The position numbers were made by a program, and so were the translations under genes. Positions 21,101-30,099 of a stretch of DNA of 64,000 nucleotides are shown here, one piece after another. The stretch is from Ectocarpus siliculosus. Its lineage: Eukaryota > Sar > Phaeophyceae > Ectocarpales > Ectocarpaceae. Below the pieces are notes generated by a model. It saw only the letters and a list, made by a program, of their open reading frames with translations, was not told the origin of the DNA and did not search any database. The stretch covers positions 756,182-820,181 of the forward strand of contig FN649746.1 in NCBI GenBank assembly GCA_000310025.1, written 5' to 3'. Within the stretch, counting starts at the first letter, position 1, and each line of letters begins with the position of its first letter.

Positions 21101-24048
21101 CGGAGCGAAGATTAGCATATTCGCCCCAGAGGTCGCGCCGAGGTGTCGTATATATACACAATGATTGTTGATGCAAGCCGTGGCAGCACAGACATGTTTG
21201 ATTAAATTAATCCGCATACGCCTTCCGCGGGTGTCTTGGAACGTAAGCAATACCGCAAGGGGCCACAACAGACTGTGTTCTCAGGCATCTACCTAGTACC
21301 CGCTTTCAATTGTTGGGTTGGTCGGGTGGATATCGGTAATCAAATTACAACATACATAACAGGGATCCCGCGCGCTGGATAGGGGGGGGGGAGGGTNNNN
21401 NNNNNNNNNNNNNNNNNNNNNNNNNNNNNNNNNNNNNNNNNNNNNNNNNNNNNNNNNNNNNNNNNNNNNNNNNNNNNNNNNNNNNNNNNNNNNNNNGCCA
21501 GTATGATTAGGCGACCAAGGCATGCAGACGACATCATGCAGTGTAAACACCAACAAAGGGCATACAATTCATCCCGCCCCCCCCCCTCCCCCCCTTCCCG
21601 CGGAACTACTTTCAAGTCCGACGCATAACGGCTCGGTCTCTTACTTGCGTGCAACCCCCCTAGTGAGTTGTTCGAGTGCAACTTAATAAGGAATGCGACC
21701 ACACGAAAACACCAATGCTCACCTTTTGCACGAAAAGATCTACTGCCTTGTCGGGGAACATCATGTTGAAGCACGTCTTCATCAAACCACTCAGCGGGAA
21801 CTCTCCGTTCTCGTCGCGGCCGCCCATGAAGGTATCGAGAGAGGGCAACTTCGATCGCGCGGACGCCGACAGCGAAGCAGCGCTGACCGCTTGCCGCCGG
21901 GTTCTCTTCTTGTGGTCCGTCGTTCCCGCAAAGTCAGGAATGCCGCGGTCAGTCCACGCCACCTCCGGGTACTCCTCCGCCTCAGCTTTCAACTCCTCCT
22001 GCTCCTGCTGCTGCTGCTTCTCTAGCTCCTCTCTCTCTTGTCGCTCCTCCTCCTCCACCTCCTGCCGCGGCCGAAGCTGTTTTTTTTTTTCCTTTTCTGC
22101 CGCTTTCTTGAGCCTCTCCTTCTCCCTGTCGCGTATGGCCTTGAGCTGGGTTGAGCACGTCGTCGGCAAACAGCGGAAACAGAGCGGCAGGTGTGTCAAT
22201 TCATACCCTGCCGTGTTGTGTTCAATCATCCGAAAAAAAATAAAGTCGTACGAGGCGACGGTGTCACTAACACCTACGAATCGAGCGAGCGAGAGATTCA
22301 CATGAAACTGACACGGCGATCAAAAGTAACACCATACAGGGCCAGTAGGGTGTTCAGGTCACGCACATGCATTTACATACTCCGAATCGTGAACTCGACA
22401 TTCGTTGCCCCCCTGCCAACATTGGAAACCACACCCGTGTTGAGCAACAGGAGCCAGGCACGGAGGCGTCAACATGATCATGCAAGCAACCAGGTGCTTT
22501 TTACCAACACTTCTAAGATTATTTTTGGTAGAGACTAGCGACCACACGAGGCGAAACAAAGTGCCTACCTAGACACGCGTTTGTTCAGCGTTGATAGGGC
22601 ACTCTCTACTCGGTATTCCAAGCGAAAAAAAAAACGTAAGAAACTGCTACAGCAGTATTGATTCGCACTATTTATCGGACTCAACTTTTGCACCACCATA
22701 AATCGTCGTCTTCTCTTAGGTCCGCCTATTCGCCTGGAAAATGCCAAGAGAAAAGTCTACACGAACACAAACCCACCTTTAGACCCCGCGCCCTCCTCTT
22801 GTTGCTCAGCAAGTACGCCCGCCTGTACTTGAGCTCCTGGATCTTCTTCATGGCGGCCACCACCTTCTTGTCGTTCTGCGACATGCTAGCGAAGGAGCCC
22901 TGGGTTCGCTCGTGGTCCCCCCCCCCGATGCTGCCGTCGGAATCATAGTTGGCTTCGTCTACTTGGCCGTTGCTCTTCACCGATTTCCTCCTACCCGTCG
23001 GCGTACTCTTGCATTTCTTTGCGGCACCCCTCCCCTCCCCTGGTGCACCCCCCGCCTTGCGCTTCCCCGGCACACCAACCGCCTTGCGCTGCTTCCCCGG
23101 TGCACCCCCCGCCTTGTGCCTCTTGCTGTCCCCTGGCTGCCTCTCGGTTGGTCGCTTCACCCCGACCTTACTCCCGATCTTCGCCTTGCTTTTCTTTCCC
23201 GCTGCAGCCTTTCCCTGCGCTTGCCGGCTGCTGCTGCTGCTCTTGTTGCTGTTGCTGCCGCTTGGTCTCATGCTGAACTCGGGATCGTCCACCTCTTCTC
23301 CGTCCACCTTTGCGGACCCTGGCGCTTTCTTCCCGGCCGTGGCGCTCGCCGACGGCACCGGCGCCGCCATTCCTAGCGCTTTCTCCTTTGCAACTCTGAC
23401 GACATCGATGAAGGAAGTATGTACGTTGAGTCCAAGCTGCAGACGGTCGAAGTGGTTGTGCTGTTTATGGCCTGCCTCACCTACACCCTCGCGCGCTGCC
23501 CACGGATCGTCGTGTTTCCGATAGAGCAGATGCACCCAGCGATCCCCCTCCTCGTCCATTTTGTCTTTTTTCTCGAACAAGAACATGCCTGCCGTGAGGG
23601 CTGCTGAGTACGGCTGAACTGTGCCGTACGTGGGGCTTGGCTCCCACAACATGATGTTCACCCCGTACTCCGACGCCAGAAAAGAGAACCAGGTCACGTC
23701 AATCCATTTTGTTGTTGCACTTAGCTGGGCTTTCTCGCGAAACCAACCGACCGTCTTATCCTCCGGCGCCGTCATTTCTTCCACGGCAGCTCCTAAAACA
23801 TCCGGTATACGCACACTCCGGGCCCGCCCAAGCTGGTCTGGTGAGAGTACAGCTGTCAAGTCCTCAACACCGGATGCGCCAAGAACATGTTCCGTGGCTC
23901 GACGGGCGACCACGCTCCTCATGTTCTCTGGGGTGGGGGCGGCCCTTGTTCTACCGAGGCAAACCTGCAGACCCGCGGACATCGCACTAAACCCGCAGTG
24001 GCCATCCGGCTTTACGGTATACACACCAGCGCGGTCGGGCAAGACCAT
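18159..24048 (-). CDS. OTU-protease-like / piggyBac transposase fusion, six exons
   Basis: Exon 1 (24048-22777, 424 codons) has an OTU-like fold pattern: VKPDGHCGF with the catalytic-type Cys at residue 18, WIDVTWFSFLASEYGV at 125-140, and HNHFDRL near 197-203 for the His. A long basic, repeat-rich linker (GAPGK-RKA units, likely nuclear signals) follows. Exon 2 (22145-21723) is coiled coil. Exon 3 (21053-20680) opens TNKYVNL and has HIYGMLGITITMGL; exon 4 (20264-20119) has LCYDEQMV; exon 5 (19670-19157) has ICDVAGYCF, MDNYFTS and QWLDSKDIIL; exon 6 (about 18753-18159) has GVDTADQ and a Cys-rich tail with CMYPGC. These are the piggyBac DDE/D blocks in order. Donors and acceptors agree in phase through all six exons, about 1108 residues. 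The stretch KPMELQQPWMRKDYVANMEG reads one frame off, and the last finger (MCKGCFEN) is out of frame after a G run, so this copy may be inactive. Confidence 0.75.
20416..20528. repeat. 59-bp tandem duplication in a transposase intron
   Basis: Two near-exact copies begin GTACGCTACTGTAGTGG, 59 bases apart, in the intron between exons 3 and 4 of the OTU-piggyBac gene. It has no evident function. Confidence 0.8.
21397..21496. other. Assembly gap (100 N)
   Basis: Exactly 100 N follow a run of G, inside the intron between exons 2 and 3 of the OTU-piggyBac gene. The round number suggests a gap of unknown true size. Confidence 0.95.
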
Positions 24049-25730
24049 AACCCTCCCACCTCTTGTCAATTATGTGGCTGCAAATGATGCGCGACGCAGA
24101 TCCATCGATGTGCTGCTGTACCCGTTGGCCCAACGCAGCCGGCTGGGGAGCTAGCTCCTGTTCCTTGCGAACGTGATACACAGGAACCCCGTCCATAGCG
24201 CTCGTGCGAAAAATCGCAACAAGCAGGAGGAAAAACAGCATCATTATCGCGTTTCTGCGTGCTGGACTGAGGTCCACAGCAGCACAGCAGCAGCGCGGGA
24301 TGCAGGGTGCTGCGGAGCATTGCAACTCCCAGGCTTTCAATTTTCTGTATAGGGGACGTGCTGTTTCTGTCCCCGGTCGTTACTTTGTTTCTTTTCGAGC
24401 GGTCTAGTCGTACCGTCGAGCCGTCGTCGACGCAGGTATCCACAGCTCAATTCGGTTCGAAAGTTGTCGCATATAAGAGTTATCGTGCCTGCTAACATGC
24501 CCGATTCGGGGGTGTAGTCACGTAAGGGTTAAGTGCTCGGAACGGCTGGTCTGCAAGGTGAACGCTGAACGGAAGGAAGTGGAGGCTAAGGCAGCTGCAG
24601 GCGACGGAAGCCAGAAAACCGCACGCAGAGGAGACTTTCCGGAGGTAGGTAGAGTACACGACATGCCTGGCAATTTCCTCTCGAACGTTGTTTTTCCCCG
24701 CCATTTTTCAAAAATGCCCTCATGTCGCCGATTTCTACTGCTGTACCTTTTTTTTTTTTGCCCTTCCTTGTTTCTTTGCCTTTCCCTTTTCGTCTTTTCG
24801 TATGTATCATATGGTGTTTTTTTTTTTCATGTCACCTCCTTTTTTTGTTATGTCTTTGGCCTTTGAGGTCCTCGATGTCCACACTCATAGACCTTCCGAT
24901 TATTTGTCCTTGAAATTGAAAGAGCACTGTTGTGTACATATTCGCACCCGCTTTTTTTTCAAAACAAACAAGCAGGCGGACAGTGATCATGAGGACACGG
25001 GGGGCGGCCGCCGCGCCCCACCGGCTTACGGTGAACTGTCTTCTCACTTCGGCGTCCTGGAGGTGGCCGCGCGGGAGAGTGGAAACGGGGACGCTGCGTT
25101 CCCACCTATCGAAAGCGAAGATGGCGATGATCGCGGCGCATGCCGCTAAGGGCGTGCGCCAGACAGACATGAGAGAGTTTGTTGATGAGTGAGGGGGGGA
25201 CAGCTATACCGCAGTTTTTTTCTTTTTGTTTTGTTTTATTTTTGTCCGCTTCGTTGCTGGCGCGTTTATTGGTTTTGTTGGCGTGTCTCATCACGCAACA
25301 TCGTAGGGAGGCAGCGAGGAACGTGATATTTTTTCAAGTATACTAAGTTGCACGGACAGGAGCTGTACACGGGGTTTGGCTCCGAAGGTGAATTCTGCGC
25401 GTGCATGCGGGAATGGTTTCGCGGCAAACTCAGCTATCAGAGTGGAACCCACATTTGTCTCAGAAAAGGCTGCCCCTGCCGCCCACAAAGTATATTCACC
25501 ACACTCGATCCACATGCTACTCTGTTGGCCTCGCAAATGGTAAGCGATACACCATGAACTCAAACAGCAGTGCCTCAGTAGTGCCAGACCGGCACTACTG
25601 AGGGATATCGATCACCCGAATAGTGCCGTTTGGCACTATTGAGGCACTATTCCCAGTTGTGCCGGTGCCCGCTATAGTGCCGGTGAACGCCCTGCGCACG
25701 TACCGGCACTATAGAGGGGCCCCCACTGTA

Positions 25731-26900
25731 TTCACATGCTCACAGCGTTTACTGGGTGGCTCGCAATTCTCCGACAAGCCCGGAATGTTCTGACTTTTCG
25801 GGGGGTTCTGTAACGGACTTGAGAAGCAGAAGGCGCTGGCACAGCAGGGCAGTCAATGCCTACAGTACTGCGTGCGGTGGCTGTTCCGAAAGCACGAACC
25901 CACCCTAGGCCGATGTCTTGCTCACTTGAATTTGGCGTGAGTTGTATGCAGGTTCTACGACTCGCGCTTCCGGGGTGGACATTTGTGCCTCTCACAAAAG
26001 TGACGTCATGCTCTACAGAAGAACACAAAGACGCACAGACCACGTGTTTTCTTTTACTCGAAGAGCCCAGACAACTTCAATGACCAACGCACGGACTGCG
26101 GGGGGCGCATATTTACAATTTACAATTTACAATTTACACTCACTGAATAGACTCCACCACATCCCGTTCGACTGCTGTGGGTATATCTCGAATGGGTAGT
26201 CTTTCTGTGTGTGTTTTTGTTAGTACAGTATTCCTTAATCCAAGGATTGTCAGAGAGAACCACAGTCCAAACATCCATCCCGATGGAAACCCCGGGAAAC
26301 CACCCGGAGCATCCCCGAAGTGGTTCTCGGGGTATCTTGTTGAGTTCCGTCTGCTGTGTACCACCTGACACGGCGGTGTGTTGTGGGCGCGTCGGGCTAC
26401 AACACCGTATGGAGAGAGCTCATTCAGTTCATCACACCGGAGACAGCAGAATCACGAGACGCCATATGGGGAGCTCGTGCAAACCCTGGTTGGTTGTGGT
26501 TGGAGAGCAAGAACAAAAACAGCTTTTAAGAGCGAACAATCGGGGAAGCGGGTAATTACGGAAAGCCGGTAAGTCGGCATGTTGCAACCTTCCGGCACTC
26601 CTGCGTACACCGCATTTTACACGATTGCATTTTTTTTTTTTCTTCAATTCAACAATCAGCGCTCACAGCACACACATCCTTTGCAGCCGTTTACGTATTA
26701 TACTCCAACCCGTGGTCACACAGAAGGGTTCCTCTCCCTGAGAGACCCCCTACTCACCCCTCCTGCGGTGCTTTGCCTTCGATTTCATCTTGTTTGTAAT
26801 GCGATTGCATCACCCTCTTCCCTCTCTGTGTGAACACACGAACTACGACCGTGATGTGTATTCATTCGTACGCCGTACATTCTAGTCTAGAAAGCGATCC
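25731..26900. other. No gene recognised; (ATTTACA)n at 26109-26137
   Basis: This spacer follows the right end of the pogo-like element. It holds about four copies of a 7-base unit ATTTACA and short poly(T) runs. No supported coding frame. Confidence 0.5.
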
Positions 26901-28465
26901 AACTCATATAAAATCACACGTCGGAAGATCATGATCTAGATGATCTGTGGAGTACAGATCAAGAGCACGCAGGTGTTTACCGATGATCTATGGATTCTAG
27001 ATCATCATGTACAGCAGACAATTGTACAGATCTACTGTGTCTATAGATCAAGAAACGGAAGTACCTGGTATCACAGATGATCTATGGATTATAGATCAAG
27101 AGCGCCAGTTTTTCGGATCAATCTGTGTCTAAGATCAGGAGTCTGAAAAATATCACAGATGATCCGTATATGACACAAGAAAGAAAACACACCCCGGTGA
27201 TAACATTTTGGAGTTTGAAAATATTATCACCGGGTGGGTGTGGTATCCTGTGGGGGGTGTGTTATCTTGTGTACCCCGGGTGATAAGCGAAAGATTGACT
27301 GACGAAGTAAGGGAAATCTGCGTTTTGTGAGAAGCGGCAGAAATAAACCGCTGGCCAATAAGAAAGCAGGAAGTGGACGAGTATGTTGATTCCTGTTTTC
27401 AGTATACTCGCTTCGCCGTGTTTACCGGGGGCGAGCGAGAGCACGTGTGTGTGCTTGTGGTGGCCAAGGGTTGTTTCTGCCGTGACGTTTCTAAAGTGCA
27501 GCTCGCAGGGGCCCCTATAAGGGGGGGTGATAAAACAGGGGGGGTGATAGCGCGTCCGAACACCCACAGCGTGTGTTTGGGTGTGTGATAAATGAGTGTG
27601 TGTGATAAAAGGGGGTGTGATAGCACGTCCGAACAGCCACAGCGTGTGCTTTGGGGTGTGATAAATGAGGGGGTGCGATAAAAGGGGGGGTGATAGCCAT
27701 GCCTGCACGTACACGTGCAGTGTAGGGACCTACCTAAAGGGGCGTGGAAAAACAAAGGGGCTCAACCGAGGTGACGAAACTCCTGAGCACATGACCTCGG
27801 CGATAACTCAACCCTCTCATCGCCAAAAAAAGTTTGAAACAAAATACGGGCTTGAATCGAGCAAGAAAAAAATAAAAATCGTAGGTACCTCGACCGATAC
27901 GATGATTGGCGGTGGCCACAGACTGCGTGCGCCATCCTTCCTGCCCCCCTCACAAAAACGTTTACTTGGTACTTGCGGCTGCATTCTGCTCTGCCTGCAC
28001 GTCTGCACGTTCATGTTGTTGGGGGTCTCCATGCGGGGTGTTTCCCCGCACACAGCTGACGTGGTTGTGTGTGTGATTGCCCAGGGCAGATGTGTCAACC
28101 CGGTGATAAAGAAGGAGGGGCCCCGTGACTATACGCGGCGTAACTAAAAATATCACCGGGGTGTTTTATCTTATGTACCCCCGGTGATAAATCGATGGTT
28201 TGTCAGAAGCGCCCAAAACTATCACCGGGGTGTCGTATTCTGTGGGGGGTGTGCTTTCTTATGTAGGTGTGTTATCTTGTGTCATATACGGTATAGTTAT
28301 AGATCAAGAGTCGGAAATATCACCGATGATCTACGGATTTTAGATCAAGAGCGGCAGATATCGAAGATGATCGATGGACGACAGATCAAGAGTCGGAAAT
28401 ATCTCAGATCGGATGATCTATGGATTGTAGATCAAGAGCGACAAACACGTTCGGATCTACACTCA
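26900..28465 (+). repeat. Minisatellite of GATCTATGGATT-type units, interrupted
   Basis: Imperfect units of about 50-55 bases contain GATGATCTATGGATT, TAGATCAAGAG and CGGAAATATC. About four or five units lie left of 27164 and four right of 28291, all in the same orientation. The block between them is a separate inverted-repeat element, so one array was split by insertion. The unit is rich in GATC palindromes. Confidence 0.7.
27164..28291. mobile_element. 1.1 kb non-autonomous inverted-repeat element
   Basis: Both ends carry CCGTATATGACACAAGA as a perfect 17-base inverted repeat. The subterminal parts hold many GTGATAA or TTATCAC motifs next to CCCCGG or CACCCC. The core has two 73-base tandem units (from about 27545 and 27618) with TGATAGC-CGTCCGAAC. 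No transposase frame is present. The superfamily is uncertain; TA or TATA at the junction is palindromic, so a target duplication cannot be told from the repeat itself. Confidence 0.65.
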
Positions 28466-28670
28466 GACTCTCGAAAGTCACAGAGCCAAAATATGTTGTT
28501 GCTGTTGTTGCTGTCTTCACATATAAAACTGAACTCTCTACCCAGTGTTATGGAGTGTGGCTGCTAGCTTGAATAGGGTACATCTTATTGTTGATAGGAT
28601 GTGGGTCGGTCCCAGGAGGTATACCCTTCAGACGCCTACCCTCTTAGAATTTGTCTAGTCTGTGTACCCT

Positions 28671-28703
28671 CTGAGGTGAAGTTGGATCCCCACTTCACCT
28701 CAG
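28671..28703. repeat. 12-bp perfect hairpin in the gypsy leader
   Basis: CTGAGGTGAAGT at 28671-28682 pairs perfectly with ACTTCACCTCAG at 28692-28703 around a nine-base loop. It lies in the leader or LTR of the gypsy fossil and could be a structured RNA signal or a chance palindrome. Confidence 0.55.
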
Positions 28704-29012
28704 ACCCTTGCTGATCGTCTCTCATCAATAACGAGCAACTTTCCCATCTCAACGTGGTCGTGGACAAGCGTGTCAACGACAGAACCTACCTTCATCTATC
28801 TCTAGGAGCAAGCTACCGCCCACGGCTTCACCTCCTTTAAACTTGGCGTCAGCGGCAGGATTAGGGTTACAGAAGGAACAAGAACCTCGTCTGCTACTGT
28901 TCGTCAAGACTCTCCTGGTGTTGTCAGCCGGGCCTCTTCTCGGATCGCACACGAGCCTTCTTCTACACTCGTTGGGAACCCCGTCGATTCTCCTTCTCTT
29001 TCGCAGCTTTCG

Positions 29013-30068
29013 TTGTCTTCGACCGTCCGCTGCCCCCGTGTGACAGCACCTGATACGAATGCGTCTTCCTCTGCTGTCCACCACGTGCTGACTGCACCAC
29101 TGCCATCGGGATCGGATGGTAGTGCCCACCATTCTGTGGAAGGTTCGGCTCCTTTGTCACGGGGGAGTAGTCCAGAGCTCCCTGCGTCAATGCAAAAACA
29201 TCCGTCTGCCGCAGGAAGGACTTCTCCTAACGAACAGGTCTCTAATAGCCGAATGGCCTCTGCTAACATTGACCTCGCCGGAGCCGCCGCCCGTAGGCCG
29301 CCCTCCAGATCATGGACCGGTGCGACTTCGCCCGCTCCTTCCTCGCTTTCTGGGTCCTCCCCGTCGGAGATGAGGACCCGTCCGCTTGGCCCACCCCCGC
29401 CCGTGCCTGGTGCCCGCTCTTTGCCCCATCGCCCTGCACCGGCTCCGCCGTTTGATGACAAATACGAGTACGCTTCGGATGACGTCCTCCTCTTCTGGAA
29501 ACCTCCGTCTGTGTTCTCGCAGTGGACTCCCTCGGCTTTTGACGTACTGGGGGTACGTTATTCATGTGGTGAGCAATTTATGACGTCTGAAAAAGCGAAG
29601 TTGTTTGGGGATATGACGTCGTATGACAAAATCATGGCTGCAACAGATTCTAAGACACACAAGTACTTGGGTCGTAACATACGTCCTTTCGACTATGCTG
29701 AATGGGAGCGTCGTCGAGAAGAGATCGTGCTTACGGGGTCGTATGCCAAATTTGCTCAAAACCATGACATGAAACAACATTTACTGGAGACGGGTACCCG
29801 CCTTCTTGCGGAAGCCAGCCCCTTCGATCGTATTTGGGGTATCGGCATGTCTGCATGCTTTCCAGAGGCTAGCGTTTCATCCAAGTGGGCGTCTAGCGGT
29901 AACAACTTGTTGGGAAAAGCTTTGATGGAAGTTCGGCGCCTTTTGCGTGATCATCCCTTGTCTGGCGAAGCTTCCTCCGCCTCCACTTCTCCCACGCCCC
30001 CCATTTCGCAGCCTCCTCCCCATGGACGTCGACGCACCCACGAGGTTGCTACTGCGGCAGGTTCGTAA
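29013..30068 (+). CDS. NADAR (YbiA-like) domain protein, first frame of the gypsy fossil
   Basis: A Ser/Pro-rich N-terminal half of about 145 residues is followed by a NADAR domain in the C-terminal half: FSQWTPSAFDVLGVRY, then EQFMTSEKAKLFGD, KYLGRNIRPFDYAEW, YAKFAQNHDMKQHLLETG, and AEASPFDRIWGIGMSA. The Glu in the EQF motif, the K-A-x-L-F-G-D block and the final D-R-I-W-G-I-G are the family's signature positions. NADAR proteins act on N-glycosidic bonds in NAD/ADP-ribose or riboflavin-related metabolites. The frame lies directly upstream of and on the same strand as the polyprotein, in the position of gag; no gag zinc knuckle or capsid motif was seen. It may replace, extend or accompany gag. 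Confidence 0.75.
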   Translation: MSSTVRCPRVTAPDTNASSSAVHHVLTAPLPSGSDGSAHHSVEGSAPLSRGSSPELPASMQKHPSAAGRTSPNEQVSNSRMASANIDLAGAAARRPPSRSWTGATSPAPSSLSGSSPSEMRTRPLGPPPPVPGARSLPHRPAPAPPFDDKYEYASDDVLLFWKPPSVFSQWTPSAFDVLGVRYSCGEQFMTSEKAKLFGDMTSYDKIMAATDSKTHKYLGRNIRPFDYAEWERRREEIVLTGSYAKFAQNHDMKQHLLETGTRLLAEASPFDRIWGIGMSACFPEASVSSKWASSGNNLLGKALMEVRRLLRDHPLSGEASSASTSPTPPISQPPPHGRRRTHEVATAAGS

Positions 30069-30099
30069 TCGCGGGAGGACCGGGGTGAAGACCCAGCTT

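Larger units (their letters stand above)
14606..24528. mobile_element. 9.9 kb piggyBac-like transposon carrying an OTU-transposase gene and a passenger gene
   Basis: The ends are TTAA-CCCTTTCGTGACTGG (left, 14602) and, reverse complemented, TTAA-CCCTTACGTGACTAC (right, TTAA at 24529-24532). Terminal repeats beginning CCCT and an exact TTAA duplication are hallmarks of piggyBac. The 13-base inverted repeats differ at one position. Inside are a minus-strand transposase gene (24048-18159) and a convergent plus-strand gene (15567-16818). The near-perfect ends and mostly open exons suggest a fairly recent insertion, though the transposase has one or two frame problems. The insertion split the HTH of a pogo-like transposase remnant. 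A 100-N gap lies in an intron. Confidence 0.85.
14256..25192 (+). pseudogene. pogo-like transposase remnant: zinc-binding N-terminus, CENP-B-type HTH, C-terminal tail
   Basis: The ATG at 14256 opens a frame with a Cys/His-rich head (CAEGELC, HVCKGGCGG, ICSSC) and a CENP-B/Psq-type helix-turn-helix beginning LSNADKVEVLKLLD. This frame is cut at 14605 by the piggyBac element and resumes at 24533 with CSERLVCKVNAERKEVE, giving the usual helix order. It ends GDFPE at a GTAGGT donor (24645). A second exon starts at 24976 and holds an acidic stretch, AYGELSSHFGVLEVAARES, and the end SKAKMAMIAAHA-KGVRQTDMREF, the last part in a shifted frame. The whole DDE catalytic region between the HTH and the tail is absent. 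It could at most make a DNA-binding protein before the insertion; now it makes neither. Confidence 0.75.
14000..25728 (+). mobile_element. pogo-like TA-flanked DNA transposon, interrupted by a piggyBac element
   Basis: The left end CAGTGGGGGGCCCTCTAT (14000) and the reverse complement of the right end CAGTGGGGGCCCCTCTAT (25728) are inverted repeats of about 27 bases, and each is flanked by TA, as in the Tc1/mariner-pogo group. Both subterminal zones carry many copies of ATAGTGCCGG; some form perfect hairpins, for example a 15-base stem at 14081-14095/14100-14114. These are likely transposase-binding sites. Inside lie fragments of a CENP-B/pogo-type transposase. Without the 9923-base piggyBac insertion and its duplicated TTAA the element is about 1.8 kb, too short for a full pogo transposase, so it is an internally deleted, non-autonomous copy. 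Confidence 0.85.

Noticed and set aside
22949-23524. Plus-strand Leu/Pro-rich frame
   Set aside because: It is the antisense of the basic linker in the OTU-piggyBac first exon.
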